Source of the DNA: Ruminococcaceae bacterium UBA6416
GTDB lineage: Bacteria > Bacillota > Clostridia > Oscillospirales > Acutalibacteraceae
Assembly (NCBI GenBank): GCA_002438505.1
Contig: DJPI01000051.1
Coordinates: 1 to 19,953, forward strand
Direction of reading: 5' to 3'
Length of the DNA stretch: 19,953 nt
Position numbers and translations under genes: made by a program. The notes below the pieces were generated by a model. The model was not told the origin of the DNA. It made no database searches and saw nothing but the letters and a program-made list of their open reading frames with translations. Positions within the stretch are counted from its first letter, which is position 1. Every line of letters begins with the position of its first letter. Positions 6,986-14,245 of this stretch are shown piece after piece.

Positions 6986-8275
6986 ATGCAGAGCATCATT
7001 AAGCGTGACGAATATCTTAACAGAATTATTGACAGAAAAGAAAACGGACTGATTAAGGTCATTACCGGAATCAGAAGATGCGGTAAGAGCTTTCTGCTGT
7101 TCAATCTGTTTTATGATTATCTGATTGAAAGCGGTGTAAAAGAAGAACAGATCATTATGATTGCCTTGGATGATGATACCTTTGTGAAGTACCGTGATCC
7201 CGATGAACTGTCGAAATATATTCGTGGAAAAATCGTGAACTCAGATATGTACTATATTCTCATTGATGAGGTGCAGTACACAATCACAAAGGCTGAACTT
7301 AAAAGCCCTGAGAACATTAGGCTTTACAATGTACTCAACGGTCTTATGCGGCTTCGCAATGTTGACATTTATGTAACAGGCAGTAATTCAAAAATGCTCA
7401 CGAAAGATGTGCTGACTGCCTTTCGTGGCAGAGGTGATGAGGTTAAAGTTTACCCCATCTCTTTCAAAGAGTATTATTCCTTTGTGGGCGGAGATAAATC
7501 CGACGCCTATGAGGAATACGCTTTGTACGGCGGTATGCCGCTTGTTTTAACAAAAAAGAGCGATGCGGAGAAGATGAACTATTTGCACACTCTTTTCACC
7601 GAGGTTTATTTCAAAGACATTGTGGAGCGTTATGATATTGAGTTGCCTGATGTGCTCAGCGAATTAACGGATGACCTTTGTTCTTCTGTCGGTTCGCTCA
7701 CCAATGCAAGCAAAATATCAAATACCTTGCAGACGGTAAAAAACATTAAGGTTTCAGGCTCAACCGTTTCGGGCTATCTGAATTACCTGATTGAGTCGTT
7801 CCTGTTTAGCAATGCGAAACGATACGATGTAAAAGGCAAAAAGTATTTTGAATACCCGTCAAAGTATTATTGCACCGACATCGGACTTCGTAACGCAAGA
7901 CTTAATTTCAGGCAGCAGAAAGAAACACACATAATGGAGAACATTATATACAATGAACTTCTGTGCCAAGAGTATTCCGTTGATGTCGGTGTTGTAGAGA
8001 TTGTTGAAACGAGTGCAGGAAAAAGGTCGAAAAAACAGTGTGAGATAGATTTTGTGGTAAACAAGGGTTCTAAAAAATACTATATTCAATCCGCATTGAA
8101 TGTTTCGGAGCCGTCAAAACTTGAAACCGAACTCAGACCTTTGAAGAGCACCGGGGATTTCTTCAAGAAGATTATTATCAGCAAAACTTCAATGAAGCCT
8201 TGGACGGATGAGGATGGAATTCTTCATCTCGGACTTTATGAATTCCTGCTGAATGAAAACTCCCTTGAATCATAA
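6986..8275 (+). CDS. AAA-family ATPase with C-terminal DUF4143 domain
   Basis: This 429-residue protein belongs to the AAA_14/DUF4143 group of STAND-like ATPases, common in multiple copies in gut bacteria. Walker A GIRRCGKS is at 28-35, Walker B ILIDEVQ at 91-97 (D94, E95), and a sensor-like VTGSNSKML follows. The central ALYGGMPLVL segment leads into the DUF4143 part. That part contains MENIIYNELL and CEIDFVV with YYIQSALNVSE, reminiscent of a PD-(D/E)XK-like fold in which the usual lysine position is not conserved. The cellular role is unknown; defence or mobile-element functions are suspected for relatives. GGAGG at 6975-6979 supports the ATG. It has its own promoter between two palindromes. 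A+T-rich codon use groups it with the abiE genes as acquired DNA. Confidence 0.88.
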   Translation: MQSIIKRDEYLNRIIDRKENGLIKVITGIRRCGKSFLLFNLFYDYLIESGVKEEQIIMIALDDDTFVKYRDPDELSKYIRGKIVNSDMYYILIDEVQYTITKAELKSPENIRLYNVLNGLMRLRNVDIYVTGSNSKMLTKDVLTAFRGRGDEVKVYPISFKEYYSFVGGDKSDAYEEYALYGGMPLVLTKKSDAEKMNYLHTLFTEVYFKDIVERYDIELPDVLSELTDDLCSSVGSLTNASKISNTLQTVKNIKVSGSTVSGYLNYLIESFLFSNAKRYDVKGKKYFEYPSKYYCTDIGLRNARLNFRQQKETHIMENIIYNELLCQEYSVDVGVVEIVETSAGKRSKKQCEIDFVVNKGSKKYYIQSALNVSEPSKLETELRPLKSTGDFFKKIIISKTSMKPWTDEDGILHLGLYEFLLNENSLES

Positions 8276-8285
8276 AGCAAACAAC

Positions 8286-8312
8286 AAAAAAGGCACTTCC
8301 GAAGAAGTGCCT
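8286..8312 (-). terminator. Terminator of the tRNA-Thr gene
   Basis: On the minus strand GGCACTTC and GAAGTGCC form an 8-bp stem closed by a UUCG tetraloop with a C-G closing pair (8292-8311), followed by TTTTTT (8286-8291). It lies 1-2 bases beyond the tRNA CCA. The plus strand has no T-run, so it would not efficiently end the ATPase transcript. Confidence 0.85.
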
Positions 8313-8388
8313 TGGAGCTACTGGTCGGACTCGAACCGACGACCTGCGCATTACGAATGCGCTGCTCTACCAACTGAGCCACAGTAGC
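8313..8388 (-). tRNA. tRNA-Thr (anticodon CGU)
   Basis: The minus strand folds as a full 76-base cloverleaf. Acceptor GCTACTG pairs with CAGTAGC, the D-stem is GCTC/GAGC, and the anticodon stem GCGCA/TGCGC holds the loop TTCGTAA (anticodon CGT). The variable loop is AGGTC, and the T-arm is GTCGG with TTCGAGT. The discriminator is T and CCA is encoded. Anticodon CGU reads ACG. The 3' end faces the A+T-rich island, the orientation typical when tRNA genes serve as integration sites, although no integrase or duplicated tRNA end was seen. Confidence 0.95.
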
Positions 8389-8427
8389 GCCTAATATTCA
8401 CCGGGTTTTTGCACCCGACAGGTAAAT

Positions 8428-8456
8428 ACTATAACACAAAAAGACAAAAATGTAAA
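8428..8456 (-). promoter_or_regulatory. Promoter of tRNA-Thr
   Basis: On the minus strand TTTACA (8451-8456) and TATAGT (8428-8433) are separated by 17 bases. The leader before the tRNA contains a small hairpin (CGGGT/ACCCG, 8402-8417). Confidence 0.7.
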
Positions 8457-8492
8457 GAGTTTTTTTGTTTTATTTTAAAGCAACCGCAAATC

Positions 8493-8523
8493 AGCCGCTG
8501 AGCACAAATCTCGGCGGCTTTTT
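8493..8523. terminator. Stem-loop after the helicase-loader gene, possible terminator
   Basis: AGCCGCTGAG (8493-8502) pairs with CTCGGCGGCT (8510-8519) in a 10-bp stem with one G-T pair and a 7-base loop. The T-run (8519-8523) is on the plus strand. It lies 11 bases past the stop of the minus-strand operon but has no T-run in that direction. It may stop plus-strand readthrough from the ATPase, or terminate the minus operon inefficiently. An outer pair GCAACCG (8480-8486) and CGGTTGC (8539-8545) could lengthen the structure. Confidence 0.5.
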
Positions 8524-8533
8524 GCGCGCCCAA

Positions 8534-9517
8534 TCATCGGTTGCTTAACTTCTGCCTGATATCACTTCCGATAAGCAGCGCCCTCTCGCTTCCTCCGATT
8601 ATCCTTGAGGCAACGCGCTGAGAATAACGCTCCTCAAGTTCACCGAGCGTGAGATTGGTGTTAATTATCATCGGAAGAGATGCGTTGAGCCGAGTGTTGA
8701 CAATGTTATACAGCTCGGCAACGGTGAACTGGGTTGAAAACTCCGCGCCGAGGTCGTCAATCACCAAAAGGTCGCTTTCAAAAAGGCGGTCATTAATGCT
8801 CTCTTCAACGCGCTCACGCGAGAACTGCTCTTTTTGAAGCGCATCCATAATTTTGTGAATACTCGCGTAATAGACATCAAAGCCGCGGTCAATCACCCTT
8901 CCGGCAATGGCAAGCGAAAGGTGGGTCTTTCCAACTCCGGTCTTTCCGGTCATGATGATATTCCGGCTTGAACGGGAAAACTCATCGGCATATTTTTGGC
9001 AGAACCTGAGCGTACCCTGAGCAATAAGGCGCGGACTTACTCCGTATGCCGAGTCGGTTTCATCCGAATAATAACCGACATCAAAGGAATCAAAGGTGCA
9101 TTTTTCCATGCTTGCAGAAACTCCGAGCTCATCCTTGGCTACCTTTTTGAGCAGGTCAAGATAGCAGCGGCAATAGTAGCCGCCGTGTGTGCCCGTGTCC
9201 TTGCAAAGAGGGCAGGTATATTTCACCTCAAGATAATCCTCCGGAAGTCCAACGGAAGAAAGCAGCGCTCTGCGCTTGTCCTGCGCTTCAAGATTTTTTT
9301 GAGAGAGCGAAAGAACATACTGCTCAGCGTCCTTTCCCATTGAAACGCTTTTAATAACATCGGCGGCAAAGCGCGCCATGTCGCGCTCTGTTTCGGCAAT
9401 TTCCGGACAAAGGGAAACCGCGGCGGCGTGCCGCTTCTCCTGCTCGTTTTCGGCCTTTTTCCGCCTGTTTTCAAGAATATTTTTCGCCGTGATGTATACG
9501 CTTCTTCTGTATGCCAT
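8534..9517 (-). CDS. DnaC/DnaI-like replicative helicase loader ATPase
   Basis: This 327-residue AAA+ protein resembles DnaI/DnaC, which place the replicative helicase on DNA at initiation. A charged N-terminal helical region (about 1-95) is followed by a zinc-binding CPLCKDTG...YYCRC cluster (C102, C105, C116, C118). The AAA+ core then has Walker A GKTGVGKT at 191-198, Walker B LLVIDDLGAE from 250 (D254, D255), sensor-1 INTN at 285-288, and a candidate arginine finger in RVASRI (R301/R305). It starts 18 bases after the DnaD-like gene, with a purine-rich GGGGCGGAAAA before the ATG, so the two should be co-expressed. The zinc cluster and neighbour argue for a chromosomal loader over the IstB relative found in IS21 elements. 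No transposase is nearby. Confidence 0.88.
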   Translation of the reverse strand: MAYRRSVYITAKNILENRRKKAENEQEKRHAAAVSLCPEIAETERDMARFAADVIKSVSMGKDAEQYVLSLSQKNLEAQDKRRALLSSVGLPEDYLEVKYTCPLCKDTGTHGGYYCRCYLDLLKKVAKDELGVSASMEKCTFDSFDVGYYSDETDSAYGVSPRLIAQGTLRFCQKYADEFSRSSRNIIMTGKTGVGKTHLSLAIAGRVIDRGFDVYYASIHKIMDALQKEQFSRERVEESINDRLFESDLLVIDDLGAEFSTQFTVAELYNIVNTRLNASLPMIINTNLTLGELEERYSQRVASRIIGGSERALLIGSDIRQKLSNR

Positions 9518-9535
9518 TTTTCCGCCCCGCTTTCA

Positions 9536-10636
9536 TCACTGATTTTCGTCCTCAAGATATTTCAAACCGACAATGTTTTTGTCAAATTCTTTAAGGTCAT
9601 ACGATGCATTGCTCGAAAAGACCTCCTGCTTCGGCTTTGCTGCGCCGCCGGACTTTTTGAAGTTGCTCTCGTTCCATTTTTCCTGCTCGCGCTCTGCGTC
9701 CGAGGGCGATTTTACGCCCTTTTCGTGCCAGTTTTTCAAGACCTTATTCATATATTCAAGGTTCATTTTTCCCGTGTTGTCAATGCAGATTTCATACGCA
9801 AGAGAGATCATTTCAACCGAAAAAGAAAACTCTTTTTTCCAGAGCGTAAGGAATTTTTTCTGCTTTGCGGTCGGATTCGGGTTTTTGACCCCCGTCAGCG
9901 CTTTAAAGCTCTTCCAAAGCTCGTCCGTTTCGTTCTGCTCACTGATATATTCCTCGGCGGCGTCAATGGTAACAATTTCCTTTTCGCTCCACTCTTTGCC
10001 GATTGTTGCTATGTATTTATAGCCGGTTTTGCCCCTTTTGACCGCGTATTCAAGCAGCATGAGAATCACCTCAACGGGCAGGTCATAGCTGTCGTGGAGC
10101 ATGATGAGAATCGACTGACCCTCATAGCCTATCGTTTTTCCGAGCACATTCTGAGCCTCGGCAAAAAGGAGTCTGAACTCATCGCACTCGCGGCAGCGGA
10201 TTGCAATCTGCTCGTGACTCGGACGCGATATCGGAAGATCCGGAACAACCTTTTTTTCCGCCCTTTCCGGTTCTTGGTTTGAAACGGTCTGTGGGACCGG
10301 AATTGCGGCGGCTGCAGCCGGCATTTCAGTTTTCCGTGAAGGTTCGGCTTTTTTTGTTTGCTTTGTTTTTTCATCTGCGGGAGCGGCCTTTTCGCCGTCT
10401 CTTATAACAAGACCGCGCTCACACCAGAAAATCAGCGCATCACAGACGTCTCCCCTGTCTGCGCCGAGCGCGTCCGCAATGGCCTCGCAGGAGGTGTCCT
10501 TGGCTCCGGCATTGCAGTAAAGATATAAAAGCGCCTTGAGCTGAACGGCACCGGCAAGACGCAGGTTGTTTTTGACAACGGCCTTCGGAAGAACAAAAAC
10601 GTCTGCATAGGCCGCGGGATTGATTTTAAAGTTCAT
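9536..10636 (-). CDS. DnaD-domain replication initiation protein (DnaB/DnaD-like of Firmicutes)
   Basis: The 366-residue protein has an N-terminal winged-helix region (about 20-85), a low-complexity linker rich in Lys, Pro and Ala (about 85-135), and two DnaD-type helical domains. The first (about 145-235) includes LPVEVILMLLEYAVKRGKTGYKYIATIGKEW. The second (about 240-320) ends in MNKVLKNWHEKGVKSPSDAE, the YxxxIxxxW-like DNA-binding tail of the family. Two such domains are characteristic of Bacillus subtilis DnaB, which remodels origin DNA and helps load the helicase with DnaI. I chose the ATG at 10636 because the conserved-looking N-terminus begins MNFKINPAAYADVFVLP and GGA lies 8 bases before it. 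A GTG at 10654, overlapping the previous stop as GTGA, is an alternative adding six residues. Confidence 0.85.
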   Translation of the reverse strand: MNFKINPAAYADVFVLPKAVVKNNLRLAGAVQLKALLYLYCNAGAKDTSCEAIADALGADRGDVCDALIFWCERGLVIRDGEKAAPADEKTKQTKKAEPSRKTEMPAAAAAIPVPQTVSNQEPERAEKKVVPDLPISRPSHEQIAIRCRECDEFRLLFAEAQNVLGKTIGYEGQSILIMLHDSYDLPVEVILMLLEYAVKRGKTGYKYIATIGKEWSEKEIVTIDAAEEYISEQNETDELWKSFKALTGVKNPNPTAKQKKFLTLWKKEFSFSVEMISLAYEICIDNTGKMNLEYMNKVLKNWHEKGVKSPSDAEREQEKWNESNFKKSGGAAKPKQEVFSSNASYDLKEFDKNIVGLKYLEDENQ

Positions 10637-10650
10637 TGCTTTTTTCCGTC

Positions 10651-11394
10651 TCACTTATTGAGCGTCATGCTCTGATATATTTTGCTGATTTCGGTGCTGT
10701 CTCCGGCGGCAATCATCTGGCCGTGGTCAAGGATAATTGCCTTGTTGCAAATTTCCTCAACCTTGTCCGTGCTGTGTGAAACATAAAGAACCGTCACACC
10801 GTCACCCATCATGTTTTCAATTCTTTTCTGACTCTTTGCTCTGAACGCGGCGTCTCCAACGCTCAAAACCTCGTCAAGAATGAGAACGTCCGGCTTGACC
10901 GCCGTTGCAATCGCAAAGCCGAGGCGCGCCCTCATGCCCGAGGAATAGCCCTTGAGCGGAGCGTCAATGAAATCCTCAAGCTCGGCGAACTCAACAATTT
11001 CGTCATACTTTTTTTCAATAAATTTCCTTGAAAAGCCCATTGTTGCGGCGTAAAGAAAAACATTTTCCCGTCCGCTGTAATTTCCGTCAAAACCGGCTCC
11101 AAGCTCAAGCATCGGAGCAACAACGCCCTCAACCCGAACCGAGCCTTGAGTCGGCTTCAAAACGCCGGCAATGACTTTAAGAAGGGTGCTTTTTCCGGCT
11201 CCGTTGAAGCCGAGGATTCCGACTCTGTCACCCTTTTCAACCTTGAAGCTGACGTCGCGCAGCGCCCAGAACTCCATGAAATGGAGCTGATGTTTAACAA
11301 GGCGAATGAAATATTCCTTGGCGTTGTCAACGCCCTCTTTATTGATGTTGAACTTCATGCTGACATGATTGACTTCAACTGCATAATTACTCAA
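10651..11394 (-). CDS. ABC transporter ATPase for polysaccharide/teichoic-acid export (TagH/Wzt-like)
   Basis: This 247-residue nucleotide-binding subunit has Walker A GFNGAGKST (62-70), signature YSSGM (150-154), Walker B LILDE (171-175) and H207. The order GFNGAGKST...ENVFLYAATMGFSRKFIEKKYDEIVEFAELEDFID is typical of the TagH/RfbE/Wzt branch, which energises export of lipid-linked glycopolymers through an ABC-2 permease, the partner encoded just upstream. The protein ends soon after the ATPase core. It lacks the C-terminal carbohydrate-binding domain of O-antigen Wzt and the long extension of B. subtilis TagH. The start is TTG at 11394, supported by AAAGAGGG (11401-11408) six bases before it. 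The next ATG is 12 codons in with no better site. The stop overlaps a possible GTG start of the DnaD gene. Confidence 0.9.
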   Translation of the reverse strand: MSNYAVEVNHVSMKFNINKEGVDNAKEYFIRLVKHQLHFMEFWALRDVSFKVEKGDRVGILGFNGAGKSTLLKVIAGVLKPTQGSVRVEGVVAPMLELGAGFDGNYSGRENVFLYAATMGFSRKFIEKKYDEIVEFAELEDFIDAPLKGYSSGMRARLGFAIATAVKPDVLILDEVLSVGDAAFRAKSQKRIENMMGDGVTVLYVSHSTDKVEEICNKAIILDHGQMIAAGDSTEISKIYQSMTLNK

Positions 11395-11409
11395 AGGAAT
11401 CCCTCTTTC

Positions 11410-12255
11410 TCAGATATGGAGAATAAACCTGTCCTGATTTTTATAAAAGACCGCAAAGCCGACAACAAGCGCAATCACTGCGCACGCTGCGGAATACCAC
11501 ATTAGCTTCATGTCCCAGTAATGGGTGAAGTCATTGCCCCAAATCACGGCGGCGCGGAACATTCCGATTATTCCGTAAAGCGGATTCATTTTGAAAATTC
11601 TCATCTGGGTGCTGTTCTGGGCAATTTTAAGGCTTTGAATGTTATACACAATCGGCGTGACATAAAAAAGCAGGGAAACCAGAACGTCATAGATATTTTC
11701 CATATCGCGGAAGAAAACGGAAACCGTTGCAAGGAACATTCCGACCCCGAGACTGAGAACAAAAAGAATGAAAACGGGAATCACGCAGTATATAACGCGC
11801 CACGTCAAATCAATCGGATTGTTGTTTGTGATGTTGAAAAACGCAACCATAACAACAAGAACGGAAAGGGAGATCAAAAATGTTACAAAGGTTGAAAGAA
11901 CTTGGGAAAGCGGATAGATATACTTTGGAACATAGACCTTTTTGATCATCGGTCCGTTTGAGCGGATTGAGCGCATTGCCCTTTTTGTTGAGGTGCTGAA
12001 AAAGTCAAACAAAAGGCGGCCGATGAGAAGGAAGATTGTGTAATTTCCGACTCCGGCCGAGCTGCGGCCGAAAATGTTATTGAAAACAAAAACAAGAACC
12101 ATCGTGTTCAAAAGCGGCTGCAAAAATGTCCAGAACATTCCGAGAAAGGAATCTCTGTATTGAAGCTTGATGTTCTTCCTCACAAGCTCCTTCAAAAGGA
12201 AGCGGTATTTCATAAAATTATTTTTATGACTGTTCAAAGCCGCAATGATTTTCAT
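11410..12255 (-). CDS. ABC-2 type permease for polysaccharide/teichoic-acid export (TagG/Wzm-like)
   Basis: This 281-residue membrane protein has about six helices (roughly 40-60, 72-88, 115-140, 154-182, 192-207 and 250-272). Its N-terminus, LLKELVRKNIKLQYRDSFLGMFWTFLQPLLN, is the hallmark of TagG/Wzm/RfbA exporters. The segment VYVPKYIYPLSQVLS and the MNPLYGIIGMFRAAV stretch near the C-terminus also fit. It moves lipid-linked glycopolymer from the cytoplasmic face to the outside with the adjacent ATPase. AGAGGAGG seven bases upstream fixes the ATG. It is separated from the glycerophosphotransferase gene by 78 bases containing a second promoter, so export may be transcribed separately from synthesis. 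The ATPase starts 15 bases downstream. Confidence 0.92.
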   Translation of the reverse strand: MKIIAALNSHKNNFMKYRFLLKELVRKNIKLQYRDSFLGMFWTFLQPLLNTMVLVFVFNNIFGRSSAGVGNYTIFLLIGRLLFDFFSTSTKRAMRSIRSNGPMIKKVYVPKYIYPLSQVLSTFVTFLISLSVLVVMVAFFNITNNNPIDLTWRVIYCVIPVFILFVLSLGVGMFLATVSVFFRDMENIYDVLVSLLFYVTPIVYNIQSLKIAQNSTQMRIFKMNPLYGIIGMFRAAVIWGNDFTHYWDMKLMWYSAACAVIALVVGFAVFYKNQDRFILHI

Positions 12256-12299
12256 TGGTTATCCTCCTCTTTTTTCCACGCAGAGAAAAGCTATCGTGC

Positions 12300-12328
12300 A
12301 TTATATCACAAGTTCCTGCGTTTGACAA
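12300..12328 (-). promoter_or_regulatory. Internal promoter before the exporter permease
   Basis: On the minus strand TTGTCA (12323-12328), a 17-base spacer and a perfect TATAAT (12300-12305) lie in the 78-base gap between the glycerophosphotransferase and permease genes. The 8-base inverted repeat AAAGCTAT (12287-12294) and ATAGCTTT (12328-12335) brackets the promoter. It would drive permease, ATPase, DnaD-like and DnaC-like genes apart from the glycosyltransferases. Confidence 0.7.
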
Positions 12329-12333
12329 TAGCT

Positions 12334-13446
12334 TTATTTTTCAATGACGGCGTCCGCAACTCTTTTTGCGCTGTTGCAGTCAAGAAAGTCAAAATTGCGC
12401 CTTCTGAATTTTTCGTTTTTCTCCGCGTCAAATTCCGCGCGGAGAAGCTCAACAACCTCACCGGTCGTTTTTGCAATACCGCCGGGAAGCTCGGTTTTGT
12501 AATCAAAGCAGAAGTTTCTGTCCTTTGTATACTTTTCCTCGTCAAACGCAAAGAAAACCGTCTTTTTTGAAAGCAGAGAAAAATCCATGCAGATTGAGGA
12601 GTAATCCGTGACAAGCGCATCACAGGCAAGAACAAGCTCCCGGACATCCTTGTAATCCGTCACGTCAAAAACAAACGGCGGCAAAGCTGCCTTTTCGTGT
12701 ATCTGCGGATGCAAACGGACAAAAATCACATATTCCTCATCAAACTCTTTTTTAAAAAGTTCAAAATCAAAATTGGAAAGGAGCTTTTCGTTTTCCTCCT
12801 TTGTGTCTCTGAAGGTCGGCGCATAAAGAACGGCCTTTTTCCCTTTGAGCGCCGGATAAAGCATTTCAAGCTTTTTGCGAGCGTTTTCCGCGTTCCCCTC
12901 TTTCAAAAGGTAATCCGCCCTCGGTGCGCCGAGCGGCAAAACCTGTCCGTACCGCAGACCGAAAGCCTGAGCATAAATCGGTATCACCGCCTTTGATGAG
13001 CAGACGGCAAAGCTGAGCCTTTTATTGCAGGCAATCTCGTTTTTCCGAACGGACTCCGGCTGCTCGATTGCAAGACCAAAGCGCTTGAACGCGCCCTCCG
13101 CGTGCCAAAGCTGGGTGACAACGGCGCCCTGCTTGAAATTGCAAAACGCCATCGGCATGAAGTTATCGTTGAGAAAAACATACTTTGACGTTGCAAGCAG
13201 GCGGCTCTTTCTGAAAAAGAAGTCAAGAACGCGAAAAATGTTTCCGGCTTTCGCGTCAAGGTCGCGCCGGGTTATGCGCACGCACTCAAAGCCGCGGCTT
13301 TCAAACTCCCTTGTGACCTCGCCGAGGCTGTCGTTAAAATTTTCATTATGCATTGAAATGAAAGCGGCGCGGTTTTCCTTGAGCGGAAAGACCGCCGCGG
13401 CAAAATTGAACAAAAATGCATAAAAGCGATACAAAAATTTTTTCAT
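12334..13446 (-). CDS. CDP-glycerol glycerophosphotransferase family protein (TagB/TagF-like)
   Basis: The 370-residue protein belongs to the family that transfers glycerol-phosphate from CDP-glycerol to build or prime teichoic-acid-like polymers at the inner face of the membrane. Family marks are LWHAEGAFKRFG (H115), FVRLHP (H246) and TDYSSICMDFSLLSKKTVFFAFDEEKY starting at T280. The segment FCFDYKTELPGG follows. Length fits the TagB/TagF catalytic core without the N-terminal half of full TagF polymerases, so priming or short decoration is possible. The ATG at 13446 is preferred. It has GGTGAT just upstream and sits 5 bases after the GT2 stop, and the protein then opens MKKFLYRFYAFLFNFAAAVF, a membrane-associating segment. 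A longer frame to 13548 would overlap the GT2 gene and adds unlikely sequence. Confidence 0.88.
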   Translation of the reverse strand: MKKFLYRFYAFLFNFAAAVFPLKENRAAFISMHNENFNDSLGEVTREFESRGFECVRITRRDLDAKAGNIFRVLDFFFRKSRLLATSKYVFLNDNFMPMAFCNFKQGAVVTQLWHAEGAFKRFGLAIEQPESVRKNEIACNKRLSFAVCSSKAVIPIYAQAFGLRYGQVLPLGAPRADYLLKEGNAENARKKLEMLYPALKGKKAVLYAPTFRDTKEENEKLLSNFDFELFKKEFDEEYVIFVRLHPQIHEKAALPPFVFDVTDYKDVRELVLACDALVTDYSSICMDFSLLSKKTVFFAFDEEKYTKDRNFCFDYKTELPGGIAKTTGEVVELLRAEFDAEKNEKFRRRNFDFLDCNSAKRVADAVIEK

Positions 13447-13451
13447 GGCAA

Positions 13452-14231
13452 TCACCAGATTTTGATTCCCCATTTGAGGAAATATGAGATAATTGAATGA
13501 ATGTGAACAGCAAGAAGCTTTTTGCTCTTCTTGCTTCCGCGCTCCCAAAGGTGAGTGACCTCGGCCATTGGATAAAACAGGGCTTTATACTTTCTGCTCT
13601 CGCTGACGCGCCTTGCAATATCGCAGTCCTCAAGATACATGAAAAACCTTTCGTCAAAGCCGGAAAGCTCTTTGAACGCCTCTGTCCGGAAGAACATGAA
13701 GCTGCCCGTTGCGTTGGAAATTTCGCGCACCTCGTTGTCCGGGCAGTCAAGCATACAGTATTCAATCATCGTTTTTGAGGGGATATCGCCCTTGTGGAAC
13801 CAATGCGAGCCGAGATAGCGGAAGGTTGGATTGCGCTTTCCGAGCTGCTGAACCTTTCCGTTGTCAAACTTTATCTGAGGCGAAAGCAGACCGACATTTT
13901 CGTGCTCATCGGCATATTCGCAGAGCTTTAAAATTGCGTTGTTTTTGAGGATGATGTCCGGATTGACAACAATGTGATATTTTGACTTAAGATACGGCAA
14001 AACCTTGTTATGCGCCGCACCGAAGCCGAGGTTTGTCCGGTTTTCAATCACCCTGACCTGAGGAAAGTGCGAACGGATAAAGTCCGCCGTGCCGTCAGAA
14101 GAAGCGTTGTCAACAACAAAGAAGTCAAGCGCAACGCCCTTTGTCTGCTCAAAAATGCTGCTTATTGTTCTTTCAATAATGTTCTTGCTGTTATAGGTCA
14201 CAATACAAACGGAAACGGTGTAATCTTTCAT
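13452..14231 (-). CDS. Family 2 glycosyltransferase (rhamnosyltransferase-like)
   Basis: This 259-residue protein has the GT-A fold signatures of family 2. It opens VSVCIVTYNSKNIIERTISSI, then has FFVVDNASSDGT (DNASSDGT at 41-48), NRTNLGFGAAHN and VVNPDI (NPD 90-92) in place of a DXD motif. The acceptor-side GFDERFFMYLEDCDIARR carries the E201-D202 pair that includes the expected base. This arrangement is typical of WbbL-like dTDP-rhamnose transferases, though the donor sugar cannot be read with confidence. It should add a sugar to a lipid-linked acceptor in the cytoplasm. GGGAGAG precedes the ATG. It lies 14 bases after another GT2 gene and 5 bases before the glycerophosphotransferase gene, in one operon. 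Confidence 0.9.
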   Translation of the reverse strand: MKDYTVSVCIVTYNSKNIIERTISSIFEQTKGVALDFFVVDNASSDGTADFIRSHFPQVRVIENRTNLGFGAAHNKVLPYLKSKYHIVVNPDIILKNNAILKLCEYADEHENVGLLSPQIKFDNGKVQQLGKRNPTFRYLGSHWFHKGDIPSKTMIEYCMLDCPDNEVREISNATGSFMFFRTEAFKELSGFDERFFMYLEDCDIARRVSESRKYKALFYPMAEVTHLWERGSKKSKKLLAVHIHSIISYFLKWGIKIW

Positions 14232-14245
14232 TTTTTCTCTCCCTT

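Noticed and set aside
8534..9517. IstB helper ATPase of an IS21-type element
   Set aside because: No transposase or terminal repeats are nearby, a zinc cluster of DnaC/DnaI type is present, and the gene follows a DnaD-domain gene.
9428..10282. 284-codon open frame on the plus strand opposite the DnaC-like and DnaD-like genes
   Set aside because: It is antisense to two genes with clear domains, is Phe/Arg-rich, and has no ribosome site or family marks.
13447..13548. 34-codon N-terminal extension of the glycerophosphotransferase-like gene
   Set aside because: It overlaps the end of the GT2 gene in another frame, has no ribosome site, and its composition is unlike the rest; the ATG at 13446 has GGTGAT upstream.
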